Shown one piece after another: positions 47,891 through 58,100 of a DNA stretch of 64,000 bases. Made by a program: the position numbers and the translations under genes. The DNA comes from Kryptolebias marmoratus (taxonomy: Eukaryota; Chordata; Actinopteri; Cyprinodontiformes; Rivulidae), in the NCBI RefSeq assembly GCF_001649575.2, contig NC_051431.1, forward strand, positions 11,312,508 to 11,376,507. Reading direction: 5' to 3'. The first letter of the stretch is position 1, and each line of letters opens with the position of its first letter. Under the pieces are notes generated by a model, which was not told the origin of the DNA, did not search any database, and saw only the letters and a list, made by a program, of their open reading frames with translations.

Positions 47891-47993
47891 CGCCGACGGG
47901 CGACAAAAGTTCTGTTCATCACCTGGGGTGGCGCGGAGGCCCAGAGGACAGAAACCTGACCCCCAAGCAGAAGAAAGAGGGATGACATCATCG

Positions 47994-48800
47994 CTTGTAC
48001 AGCAGCTGTCCTGACTGTGTGGCTCGTAGGGCGGTGAGAAGGCTCAGGTGTCCGTGGTGAGACACCCGACTCGGATGTTTATTTAACTCGTGAAAACTGG
48101 AGCAAGGAGGAAGCGATACAGAGAGAGATGGGTGACGCAGTTCTGTAAAGGGAGACCCTACAGCAGCCGGCCCTCTGGTCTGAGCGTTACGGCGTGGCTC
48201 GTAGGGCGGTGAGAAGGACCAGAGGGAAACGACCTGACCCGCTGGGTTTATTCCTGAAAACTACCTCGAGAACAACTTAAAAACAATACAGAAAGTGGAG
48301 GACGATTCGAGTCTTTTAGGAAGAAGAACCGCCTTCCACCAGCTGGGCTTCTGGCCTGTACTCGAGGCGGTGAGAAGGACCCGGAGGACCCGGAGCTTTA
48401 ACTCCTGAACGCTCCCTCCACAGCAGATCTTTCCTTGAAGGAACAAAGAGCTTAGTTTAGTCCGTCTTCTGGTTTGAGCAGCGGGACGGTGAGAAGGATC
48501 AGAGGACAGATGGAGGTGGTGCGACACCTGAGCCGGTTGTTCGAGTCCTGAAAACTACCTCAGACACCAACTGATACTGATACGGAAAGAGAAGAATGAT
48601 CCAGTTCTGTGTTTATGAAGAAAATATATCTTACACCAGTTGGCCTTCTGGTTGAAATTGTAGTTTAAATACTGCTCACTTGTAGTTTAAATACTACTGA
48701 CTTGTAAGGCGGTGAGAAGGACATGAAGGAAAACCCTGCAGCTGTGGTTTAACTCCTGAAAACTCCAGTAAAAATGATCCAGAAGGAGAGGGACCTTCAG
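47994..48800 (+). repeat. five decayed tandem copies of the fucosyltransferase 3' end
   Basis: After the stop codon the DNA repeats a degenerate unit derived from the last roughly 90 coding bases plus following sequence. The core GGCGGTGAGAAGGA, matching the gene at 47824-47837, recurs near 48030, 48205, 48366, 48485 and 48718. Some units keep more: 48500-48550 retains the GGTGCGACACCTGAGCCG..GTTCGAGTCCTGA equivalent of the C-terminus and stop. Units then share CTGAAAACTACCTC and a GATACGGAAAGAGA-like spacer. Unit spacing is irregular (206, 175, 161, 119 and 233 bases). Frames are broken, so these are relics or 3'UTR, not coding. Confidence 0.75.
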
Positions 48801-49126
48801 GGTTTATGAATAAAATCTGTTGTCCTTGGGGAACATTAATGTTGTTGATTTTCATTTAATTTGAACAAATGAAGTAAAATGTTCTGATTTTTTTTTTGTT
48901 GAATGTGAAATGAAAGTTGTTTAAAGTCCGCTGTCAGGTGGTCCTGGACGTTCTTGTGTTCTCTTGTTTTTAGTCGTTCGCCTTAGAAAATCGATCGGCG
49001 GAGACAGAACCTCCTGATTCCTGGATCATTAATCGGCAAATCATCAAAGTCCTGCTTCCAGTTGTCGTTCCGCCCCGTACCGTTCCACTCTGACCGCATC
49101 GCACCGACAGAAGCAGCACTCGGAGA

Positions 49127-49610
49127 GCGCAGACCTCCGCCAAGGTGCGATCCAGATCATAATCCAGATCATAATCTGGATCATAATCTGGATTATGATC
49201 TGGATTATGATCCGGATCGGCACCAGAATGTAATCCATTGTTTTCTGGGACAACCCCAACATTTCCTGAACATCTCATTCAAACCTGTTCCTTAGTTTTT
49301 ACCTGATCTTTGCTAACAGACAGACAAACAAACCGAAAACAGGTAACTAAAGGGTTACCTGTGACCTTTGACCCCATGACCCTTGAAACCAACAGGCATC
49401 ATCTTTGACCCCTGAGTCCAGCTCTGCACTTTGACATTCCTTCATGACACTGCTGCAGAGTTGGAACTCTAGGCCAGCTATGATGATGAATTTTGACCTC
49501 ATGAGCATGAAATCAATGGTGATCACCCCTGACCTAAGAGGTGTCCAGCTGTGTGGTTTAATTTTACTCATGGTTCCACGGTGCCTGAAATAGCACCTCG
49601 AGCCCCGTCG
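49127..49610. repeat. family B repeat with palindromic insert
   Basis: The left part (CCGCCAAGGTGCGATCCAGA to GCTAACAGACAGACAAACAA) looks like the 3' end of a widespread teleost retroposon. The right part (49355-49600) is an inverted family B unit with TGACCTTTGACCC at 49372. Confidence 0.65.
49149..49217. repeat. 12-mer palindromic array
   Basis: Three copies of GATCATAATC (49155, 49167, 49179) are followed by two of its reverse complement GATTATGATC (49191, 49203). All are spaced exactly 12 bases apart with dinucleotide spacers, which makes a nested hairpin. Confidence 0.85.
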
Positions 49611-49794
49611 TGACGTTTGCGTGGTTCTGGACCAAAGAAGAAGTTCTGCGACATCTGTTTTTTAGGAGAGACCTGGTTCCATTCATTTGTTCCTTCGGCG
49701 TTTCACTGTACTTCCTACATAAAGGAGGCCTTAGCACTGCTTTAGCTACTTTCAGCAAGGATTTATTTACTTATCAGCTGAGATAAAGGCTGAT

Positions 49795-50116
49795 AAATTA
49801 GCTTTCAACTAGTTTTAGCCTCTAGCTACGGTTTTGCTGATTTTAGCGTTTTGCTATGGTTTTGGTAATTTCGTCTTTCAGCTGAGGTTTTGCTGGTTTT
49901 AGCTGTTAGCTATGATTTTTGTACATTTAGCATTTAGCTATGGCTTTGATAATTTCATCTTTTAGAAACCCGTTGGTTTCAGCAGCTGAAGCCTCCGTAA
50001 CGAGCTAAAATCACACCAGCAGCTGAAACCTCTAACAAGCTAAAGCCCCAGCAGCAGCTGAAGCCTCTGTAACGAGCTAAAGCCTCAGCAGCAGCAGCTT
50101 TAGCCTCTAACAGCAG
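49795..50116. repeat. TTTAGC/AGCTAAA low-complexity DNA
   Basis: The left half repeats GGTTTTGCT..TTTTAGC..TTAGCTATG words. The right half repeats CAGCAGCTGAAGCCTC and TAACGAGCTAAAG in opposite sense. It is degenerate and non-coding. Confidence 0.6.
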
Positions 50117-51132
50117 AAGCCGGTTCGTCTTGTTCCCACCTTCCGGGTTCGGTCTTCGCTCCACACCTGACACCATCGGAGAGGAAACGCCTCCGAGCGT
50201 CTTCCTCCGGTCCTGAAGGCCCGGGAACCGGCCGGGCGGCGTGTCTGACAGCAGATAAGAAGTCCCGACTATCGCTGGTGATGCTTTCATTTAGTAAGAA
50301 AATGTGCAAATCAGGAAAAACGGGAAACGAGGAAGCGATAAGCTACAAATCTCCGAGGTCTCCGTTGCTGGTCATCTTTCTGCTGGGAAAGTTTTTTTTT
50401 ATAAGATAACACCTGACTCTGTTATGTCTGAATTCCACGGCTTATGAGTTTTCACCAGATGACCCGGTTTCTCCTCATGGGAACCAGACTGACCTCGTTT
50501 CCTCCTCGATCCAACATTCCAACATCTTCAATATGAGCTCTTGTGTGGACTCCGGAGGTAGAGCTTTGATTCAGAGCTTCCTGTTCGGAGCTGGGACTCT
50601 GATGTTAATTATGAATTGTCTTTAAGACTCTCTGTGTGTCGTGGGCCATTCATAAATAAACCATCTGACAGAGTCCAAACAGAAAGACCCTCCAAGTGTC
50701 ATTGGAGAATCTAGAAACATCTGCGTGGAGCTCCACCGCCTCCTTACGATAACCTGGCTGCTTAAATGAACGTCATGAACAGGAAGTCACGTGAACCCGG
50801 ACGCCGGGACACGCTTTTATGTTGTCGTTTCTCTCTGCTTTAATAAACATGACTAAATCTGCAGTTCTGTTAGTTACCTAACCTTCATGTTTATCACATG
50901 TAAGCAGGGATGAACGAAGAGAAGGAAATTCAGATGAAATTTTGCCGCCGTTTGAACCTGCAGGCTTCGAACTCGGCTCATAAATGAATATTTAAACTGA
51001 TGCTTTCAGCCGAGCCTTAAAGTTCAAGCTCCAGAATGACTTTATCGTTTTTCCACAAGCGTTTATAGTCAAGTGAAGCGCATCAAAGAACAAAAAACTT
51101 ATATAAGTTTTTATTTTTTGCTGTTCTGTGGA

Positions 51133-51170
51133 GGAGCTATGAACGTTTACTGTCTTACCTGCTTTAGATA
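51133..51170 (-). repeat. family C fragment, inverted
   Basis: On the minus strand it reads AAAGCAGGTAAGACAGTAAA then CGTTCATAGCTC, matching the family C core. Confidence 0.5.
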
Positions 51171-51214
51171 GATCCTTGAAAGGGATCTACTAACAGTCGA
51201 CAAACTAACAGCTC

Positions 51215-51300
51215 GTAACTGTCAGGCACGGCGGTGGAGGGCTGATGGTCGGGGCTTGTTTTTGGAGCTACAGGGTGGACATCTGCCGTCCTGAAACACT
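51215..51300 (+). mobile_element. Tc1-like transposase relic
   Basis: Conceptual reading gives TVRHGGGGLMVGACF, matching the V(K)HGGGxxMxWxCF block of Tc1/mariner DD34E transposases. Only a fragment survives. Confidence 0.55.
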
Positions 51301-51565
51301 GACATAAATTGTGTTAGAAACGTCTTTGCTGTCTTTTACGAGGTTTTGTTTTGGGGTTTTTCTTGTTCAAATATTCCTGCAGGAAGTGGCTCAAGCTGCA
51401 CAAGAACTGCTACAGCTATCTGCTGCCGCTGCTCTTAAGTCTTGCGTGCTGGGGAAACTGGCGGCAAGCTGAAGGTCCGTAAAACGGCGTTTGCGCGAAT
51501 CGCTGCAAACGTTTGAGGATCGGAGTCCTGAGGCGGTTCAGCTCGTCAGAACCAACTCCCACCTC

Positions 51566-51602
51566 TGTCTTCAACAGGTAAGATATTCCTCGTTCACAAC
51601 CT
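51566..51602 (+). repeat. family C fragment
   Basis: CTTCAACAGGTAAGATATTC followed by CTCGTTCACAAC, matching the family C core. Confidence 0.5.
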
Positions 51603-52882
51603 CCTCCGCAGGAACCCAAAGAGCCATTTGTTTCCTGCAGGAATCTGACGGCGCGGAGAACTTTTGGAAATGAAACCGATAAATTGCGCGGGGCGTAAAT
51701 CTTGGCCGTTTAAACGCGCAGATAATGCGCGGCGGAGTCGGGGTGAAATACTGATCAGGAGTAATCCGAGGAGCGGCGGCGCTCCCCCCGTAACTCTTCC
51801 TTCCTGTTGCTCCCCTGCAGGATGAAATATCACCTGGTGTCACGGGCTGACAAGTTTACAGAGCGGGAGGTGACTTGTTGCTCGGCAACGGGGTGAAATA
51901 CTGGATGTATCAATATGAGGCAGGGCTTCGGAGATACAGACGGTTAAATACAGCCGCCGCTGATGAATCCCCAGAATTTAAGGCCGTTTCATTCGCTTCA
52001 AACCCGTTTAAAGACCCGTTTCAGCTCATTACAAAGACTCCTCGGCGGCGGCGCCATTCATAACCTCGGTGGTTTGTGCAGCGACAGATATTTTTCCTGA
52101 AACCGTCCGTTATCTACGGAGCAGAAAAGTCTCATTGGGGATCAAAGCCTGCCATGTAATCGCCGTCAAATCGGACATATTTTGTAACCGGCCTGAAAAG
52201 ACGCATGGACTTCCAGCGGTCCCCAAACGTCACAAAGCCTGCCGCGTGTTTTACGAGCGGGCTTTCATGTGGCGAGGAGGAAAGACAGGAGAAAGAGAGA
52301 GAATGCGAATGAAACAACCGAACCCCCCCCCCCAGACAAATAAACAGCACATTGTTCCCATGGCAGCACGGCGCATTAATCTGACGGCTGGTTTCCCATG
52401 GCTGTGTCTCCCGGCCCCGCAGACCTCCGCTCTGTCTCACTGATGGCTCCTGTGATTGCAATCATCCATCTTACTGTCAGGAGAGGGAAAAAAATAAGGG
52501 CAAGAGAGGGGAAGAAGAAAAAAAAAAATCACACACGCCATCTCGCTTTCACTCACTTTTGTCCAGCAAACGAGCCGCCCCTGCTGCGAGCGGGGGGCCA
52601 ACACTCGGGCCCTCTGTGTGTGTGTGTTCATGCTCGTATGATTAACAGGGAGAACAGGAGTGGGCGTGCGCTCCGCTGCCTGATCAGTCACCGTGGACGA
52701 TCCAAAGCACCAGGGACCCGGTCCCTCGCGGGGGCCCCCTCCCCCTCCGTGAGCGGGCCCTCGTATCGATACGTCCCTGTTCAGCAGACGGGAACGACGA
52801 GGAGGAGGAGGAAGAGGAGAGACGGGAACAGGCAGACAGGAAGATCCTCTCTGTGTTTATGGATAAGCTGTGTCAGCCCTCA

Positions 52883-52945
52883 GAGCACGCGCTGAGGATG
52901 ACTCTCAGCTACCGCCACACCCAGTTTCACCTCTATCGCTGTAAA
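52883..52945 (-). repeat. family A repeat end fragment, inverted
   Basis: GATGACTCTCAGCTACCGCC and the following bases are the reverse complement of the family A 3' part. Confidence 0.6.
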
Positions 52946-53221
52946 TTTTTTTTTTTAAAAAAGTCAAGTTTCGAGGCAAACGTTCAATCGACGTGCAAGT
53001 AACTCCCAGAAGACGAGAAACAAGGTTAACGGGTGTTTTTTTTTTTATCTTACGGAGAGAGGCTGGGAAGATGGCTGTTCTGGAAGGGGTTAATTAACAT
53101 GGCGGTGAGGAAGAGGAGGGAGAAGAGATGAAGGCACCAAGGTCTGACGGGTCAATGTGAAGGTTTACAGAAAAACGTTTGCATGAACGGCTGTAAAATC
53201 ATCATCACTGCGGTCAGAATC

Positions 53222-53276
53222 AAACTATCCACAACAGGTAAGATACTAGCTGTTCATAAGCTTTCCACACAACCCC
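53222..53276 (+). repeat. family C fragment
   Basis: AACTATCCACAACAGGTAAG followed by ATACTAGCTGTTCATAAGC, then TTTCCACACAACC; the best preserved copy. Confidence 0.6.
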
Positions 53277-55006
53277 CCCCTCCCACTGTCTTCCTCCCCA
53301 CTTTTCAACAACAAGGAGGTTCAAAATGCTTTAAAGCAGGAAAACACAAAAATACAGAGTCAACAATATAACAAGCTAAAGTAAACTTATCTTAAACAAG
53401 TCATGCTAAAGATAAACTGAGGAAAACCAAACTCAGATATAATAAAAGGGAACATAAACTAAACTAGGATTAAAAAACCTCAGCTGAACAGAAACTAAAC
53501 TTTTTAAAAATCCCAAATCTAAGGATTTATTTTCACCCATTCATGCCTAAATCCACTCAAATGCAGGAAAGTTTGCAGCTCCTTAACCTTTTTCAGATAA
53601 ATCTGTTAAAAAGCTAATTTTTCAGCTTTTATTAATGGGTTATCTGAGTCGTTATTGCTTTTCTTCAAGTCTTACTATAAATTATTTACCAAAAAAATCA
53701 ATAAATGATTTATTAGAAGATGGATAGAAACAGACAGAAAACCTTTATGGTCTTTGCACAAATATATAAATACAATGAAATCTGGAGGGCTGCCACTGAA
53801 ACAACGTTCACTGTAAAAAAAAAACAGACAATCAGATAAATTTAAATAATAAAACGGTGCAATAAATAGTTTTAAAATGTGGCTATAGATGGGACTTTAG
53901 GATCTGAATGTAAAAGTCTTACAGTCGGTTTTTCAGGTCATTATTTATTCACAAAGGAACAGAGTAAACATGGTTACTGGAGCTGAATATTCTTTTTTTT
54001 TTTTTTTTTTAAGGGTTGATGAGATTTGAAATCCACAGCGTTGTTTTTTTTATTTACATTTCAGCTTTAACCTCGTGAACTCTGGCCTCCGTCATGAAAC
54101 TGTTTTTTTTTTATTCATTTCCTGGTCTTTGTTTTGTAAAATTATTTCACTTTTTATTCCTCTTCTGTCCAAAGCGTGTGTTTTTCTGCTTTGTGTCATG
54201 AGATAAAGGTTTTATTTTGGCACATATTGGTCTGTGTATGTAAAAAAGATGGGGTTTTTGTGTCTTATTCACGTCAAATCCCTCAAACTCAACAATGAAT
54301 ACTGACCTCAGACAATTTTATTTTACTCAGAGTTCAGGTCTGAGTGATTCCGACGAGAGCGCCGCAGATTTTTCCTTCCTCAACACGGGAATCTTATAAA
54401 ACACAGACAGTAAGGAAGACTGTGGGAGGTTTTTACTCGGACACTAACACCGTCAGTTCAGAAACAAATCCCAGGGGGTGTTGTCGAACGAATCGATTCA
54501 ATCCCGTCAGCGAAGTCTCCCCGGCTGGAGTTCGACCCTCCCAGGTGTCTTTTTCCTTCACATTTCCAGTTTCTTTACTTCCCGGGCCACCTGCCTCCGT
54601 CTCAACGACCAGCCAGCGCGAGGAGAGGCGGAGAGAGCTTTCGACAGAAACACGAGCCGAGCCTCGAGGCGAAAACCGAACATTTCGTGTCCGACTCTCG
54701 ACTCGTCTGAGCGTTGTGACATCCGCCGAGAAGAAGGTCCTGGCAGGAAGACGCCAGGACCTTCATCGTGCTTTATGAGATTTGTTGGATATGATTTGGG
54801 TTTTTTTGTACAACGGGGGGTAAAGCGGCGACATGAAGACAAAGATTTCGTGGAGGAAATGTTCAACATCTCCCACCGACGGTAAACAGACACAAACAGA
54901 TAAAAGCATAAAGACACAAGTTAAACATCCAGTTAGACACGTTGTTTCCAAGACCTCTCAAAAATAATACACACAAAAGGAAACCCCCTCCCCCCTCCTC
55001 CCGACA

Positions 55007-55137
55007 TTAAAGGGGGACCCGTCTTCGCCTCTCGTTCGGCTCCGGAGTCTGAGGACCGGGCTGCCGGCGCTTTGTCTTAAGGCCGGAGAACAGGAGTGGG
55101 TCGGAGAGGGCGCCGAGTCCCGATCCGTCCGAGTTAT
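55007..55137 (-). CDS. col26a1: col26a1 last coding exon with stop
   Basis: It completes Asp, then NSDGSGLGALSDPLLFSGLK, TKRRQPGPQTPEPNE, RRRRVPL and TAA (55007-55009). The acceptor is AAACACAG|. The basic tail resembles the Lys/Arg-rich end of family members. A candidate AATAAA signal on this strand lies at 54317-54322, which would give a 3'UTR of about 0.7 kb; other such hexamers occur further on, so the end is uncertain. Confidence 0.85.
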
Positions 55138-58100
55138 CTGTGTTTAAAAAACAAAAAAAAACAACAACGGATCAGTCAGAGACCTGAGCGCAGCCTCCGT
55201 TCAGACTCCAACTGTGAAGCACGGTGGTGGAGGGCTGATGCTCGGTCGGCCGCGGACTCCTCTGCTTACCAGAGCGTGGCGCGTTCCAACAGCACCGGGA
55301 AAAGTGTCAGAGTTCCTAGTCGTAAATTTCAACGGGAACGCCCCCCTGAATCGGCACATCCCACTTGGACAGAGGGACCGACTCCGACTACCCAGATTTC
55401 AAGATGGCTGCTGCTCGCCACTTTTACTGTTAATATTCCTTCTTTAAGTTGTTTTTCCACATTTAATCACTTGTACAACTTCAAGTATTAAAACATGGAG
55501 CGCATCTTTTCAGTAAGATTTCATCTTCAGAAACGGCAAGAAAAATAAAGGCTTCGCTGCGGGGCGTCCATCTTGTTTCCGGGTCTCCGACGTAAACGGA
55601 ACGCACCGAAGCATTCTGGGTCGACCTGGGCGCCGCCACGGGGCAGCAGCTCTACGGCGGAACGGCTCACACCTTCAGCCCGGAGGAAACGTTTTCGGCG
55701 TGGACCTCGAATCGGCGTCTGCAAAACCTCCACGAAATAAAGCGACGGTGTAAAGAGGAGAGGCCAGAATTCCTCCACAGCCGCTCCTGGGAGCTTCTGC
55801 TGCTGAAGGAGGAGAAACGAGACATGAAATCATGACCTCTGCTCCGTTTTTCACACATTTTTTCCCCCCAGTTCGCCTCGTTTTTGTTAAAAAATAACCA
55901 CACGGTGGAATCTGTCGTGTTTTTCTACATTCGGTGTCAGATTTGAATCATTTCAGAGTCTGCTGACGACTGATGTCCTGTAATTCGCTCGGTTTATTCG
56001 AGGGCAGAAATGTAGCCGAGGACAGATGTTCCCGCTGGGACCGACTGATTGTTTGATATCTGAAGATGTCCGAGTTAGTTTCATCGAAGTAAATGTGGTC
56101 AAAACAAAGTAGGTTTAGTTCTGTAACAACAACGTGTCGATCAGCGAGGAACTTTATGACCTAAAGCCCCGGCTGCATGTTGGATTTCTCTGCTCCTCAC
56201 CGTGAATCCCGATGATGTGCTCCAGGATCAGGACCCTCTCGGCCAGGATCTTCAGGGCCTCCCTGAGCTGCTGCACGGCCTCGCCCTGAACGACACCGCC
56301 CTCGTTATCAGCAGCGCCTCTTAAAAGTCAAAGACACGCCCGCAAGTCGCCTCCTTACCTCGCTCAGGCCCGTGCCCGGCTCTCCCTTCGGTCCTGGCGC
56401 TCCCTGTGGAGGGGAAAGGTCTCGTTAAACGCCTGTCAGGAGAGCTGCGAGCGGCGCGTCCAACCTCATACTTACAGGTAAGCCCTGCTCGCCCGCCGCG
56501 CCCGGGGGCCCCTGGAAGACAAACCGTTTCAGAGTCAAACACGGATATTTCCTTTAATCCTGGAGCTGATCTGCCCCCCTGAGCAGCTCCCTGATCTGAA
56601 ATGATGCTCTTAGAGGACAAGTCAGGTTAAAAAAAATAAAAGTGGACATCTGAGGACAGAGGGGGGCCCGGTCTGGGGTGAGAGACAGACGGATCAGTCA
56701 CGAGCTGGACTGAGTCTTTCATGTGTTTAAGGCTGCATGACAGCCACGGCCATTTTTATTAAAATACTTAATAGGAATTAAATCTGTTCAGCCGGTCTGA
56801 TAATCCGATAACGAGGACAGGTTTTTACCCTTTCCCCTGGATCTCCTTTGGGGCCCGGAGTGCCCGGCCCGCCCGGGAGGCCGTCCTTTCCCTGGAGTCA
56901 GACAAACAGAGGGGCAGGTTTTTTTTACTGACGCCCGCCTCGTAACGAGGATTTAATTATATTCAGAGACAGAGAGACTCACATCGTGTCCCGGCAGACC
57001 CGGGGTCCCCGCGGGTCCTCTGGCTCCTGGACCGCCTGCGGAGCCGTTCAGACACCAAACACAAAATTAAAGGTCGAATAAATCTAAAAATATTAACATT
57101 TCATGTAAGTTATGTAGTCAAACACATCCACACAACATTTCAGGGACTCGTTTTTCTGACATGAAAGTTAAATAAACAGTTTTTAGTGTTTAAGTCAAGG
57201 GTTTGTGGGGCGGAGTTCACGACGAGCGCTGTGCCCCGGCCGGCCAAGAACGCCGCCGCTGTCCGGTTGTTTACTGGTGGAAAGGGAAGAAGAGGCCTTT
57301 TTTGGACACGGAGAAATGTTGGAAGACTTTGCGGGAGTCATGGATAAACGACCACACCAGTGTGAACCTGAACCGACGGCTGGATCTGCACGAATCTTCA
57401 GATTCTGATGATCACCAGGACCGTCATGGTCGACAAAACAACGCGTATAACGCCCGTGTTGGGCAGGTGGAACGGTGAGAATCGATTACCCCCAGCTTGT
57501 CATCATAACATCAGCACATGATGCTAAAAATCTACATAAAGACGTCAGGAGAGAGCTAACGTTGCTAACTTGAAGCTAACCCGATGCTAACGAGATGCTA
57601 ATTTGTAAACAACGTGACCGCGCTTCAGAGCAGCGTCTGTAAACTCTCACACCCGAGTAAAACTGATCAACAGCAGGTTCAGAATATAACATTTGTTAAA
57701 TCACACATGGATTGTTTATATTTTTCATAAATAACAAACTAAATCCCTGACGCAGCTTCTTAAAACGTTAGCATGCAAGGCAGCGGGTGACAAGCATTCC
57801 CTGGAGGACTCCTTGTTTTTAATTTTACAACACGGAGACAAATAATGAGGACATCTCGGTGACTTTGAGGCCTCGTGCAGGTTCAGGTCTCAGAACACGC
57901 TGCGGTGCTTTCCTTCAACCGTTTAGGCGGGAAACGGCTAAAACTCTCACCTGAAGGACCGACAGGACCGGCTGGACCAGGAGGACCGGCTCTGACCCGA
58001 GGAGCAGGGAGAACATGGCGGCTCAGGTCCTCCTCTGGGAAAACGACAACAACAGATTTGTGTTTTTGGTTTCAGACCTGCTGCGTTCCGTTGCTGTAAA

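Larger units (their letters stand above)
48801..55006. other. intergenic region fucosyltransferase - col26a1
   Basis: No gene is recognised. It contains a palindromic 12-mer array, a family B repeat, TTTAGC-rich low-complexity DNA (49795-50116), a Tc1 relic, family A and C fragments and AT-rich DNA at 53,300-54,340 that probably includes the col26a1 3'UTR at its right end. Confidence 0.65.
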
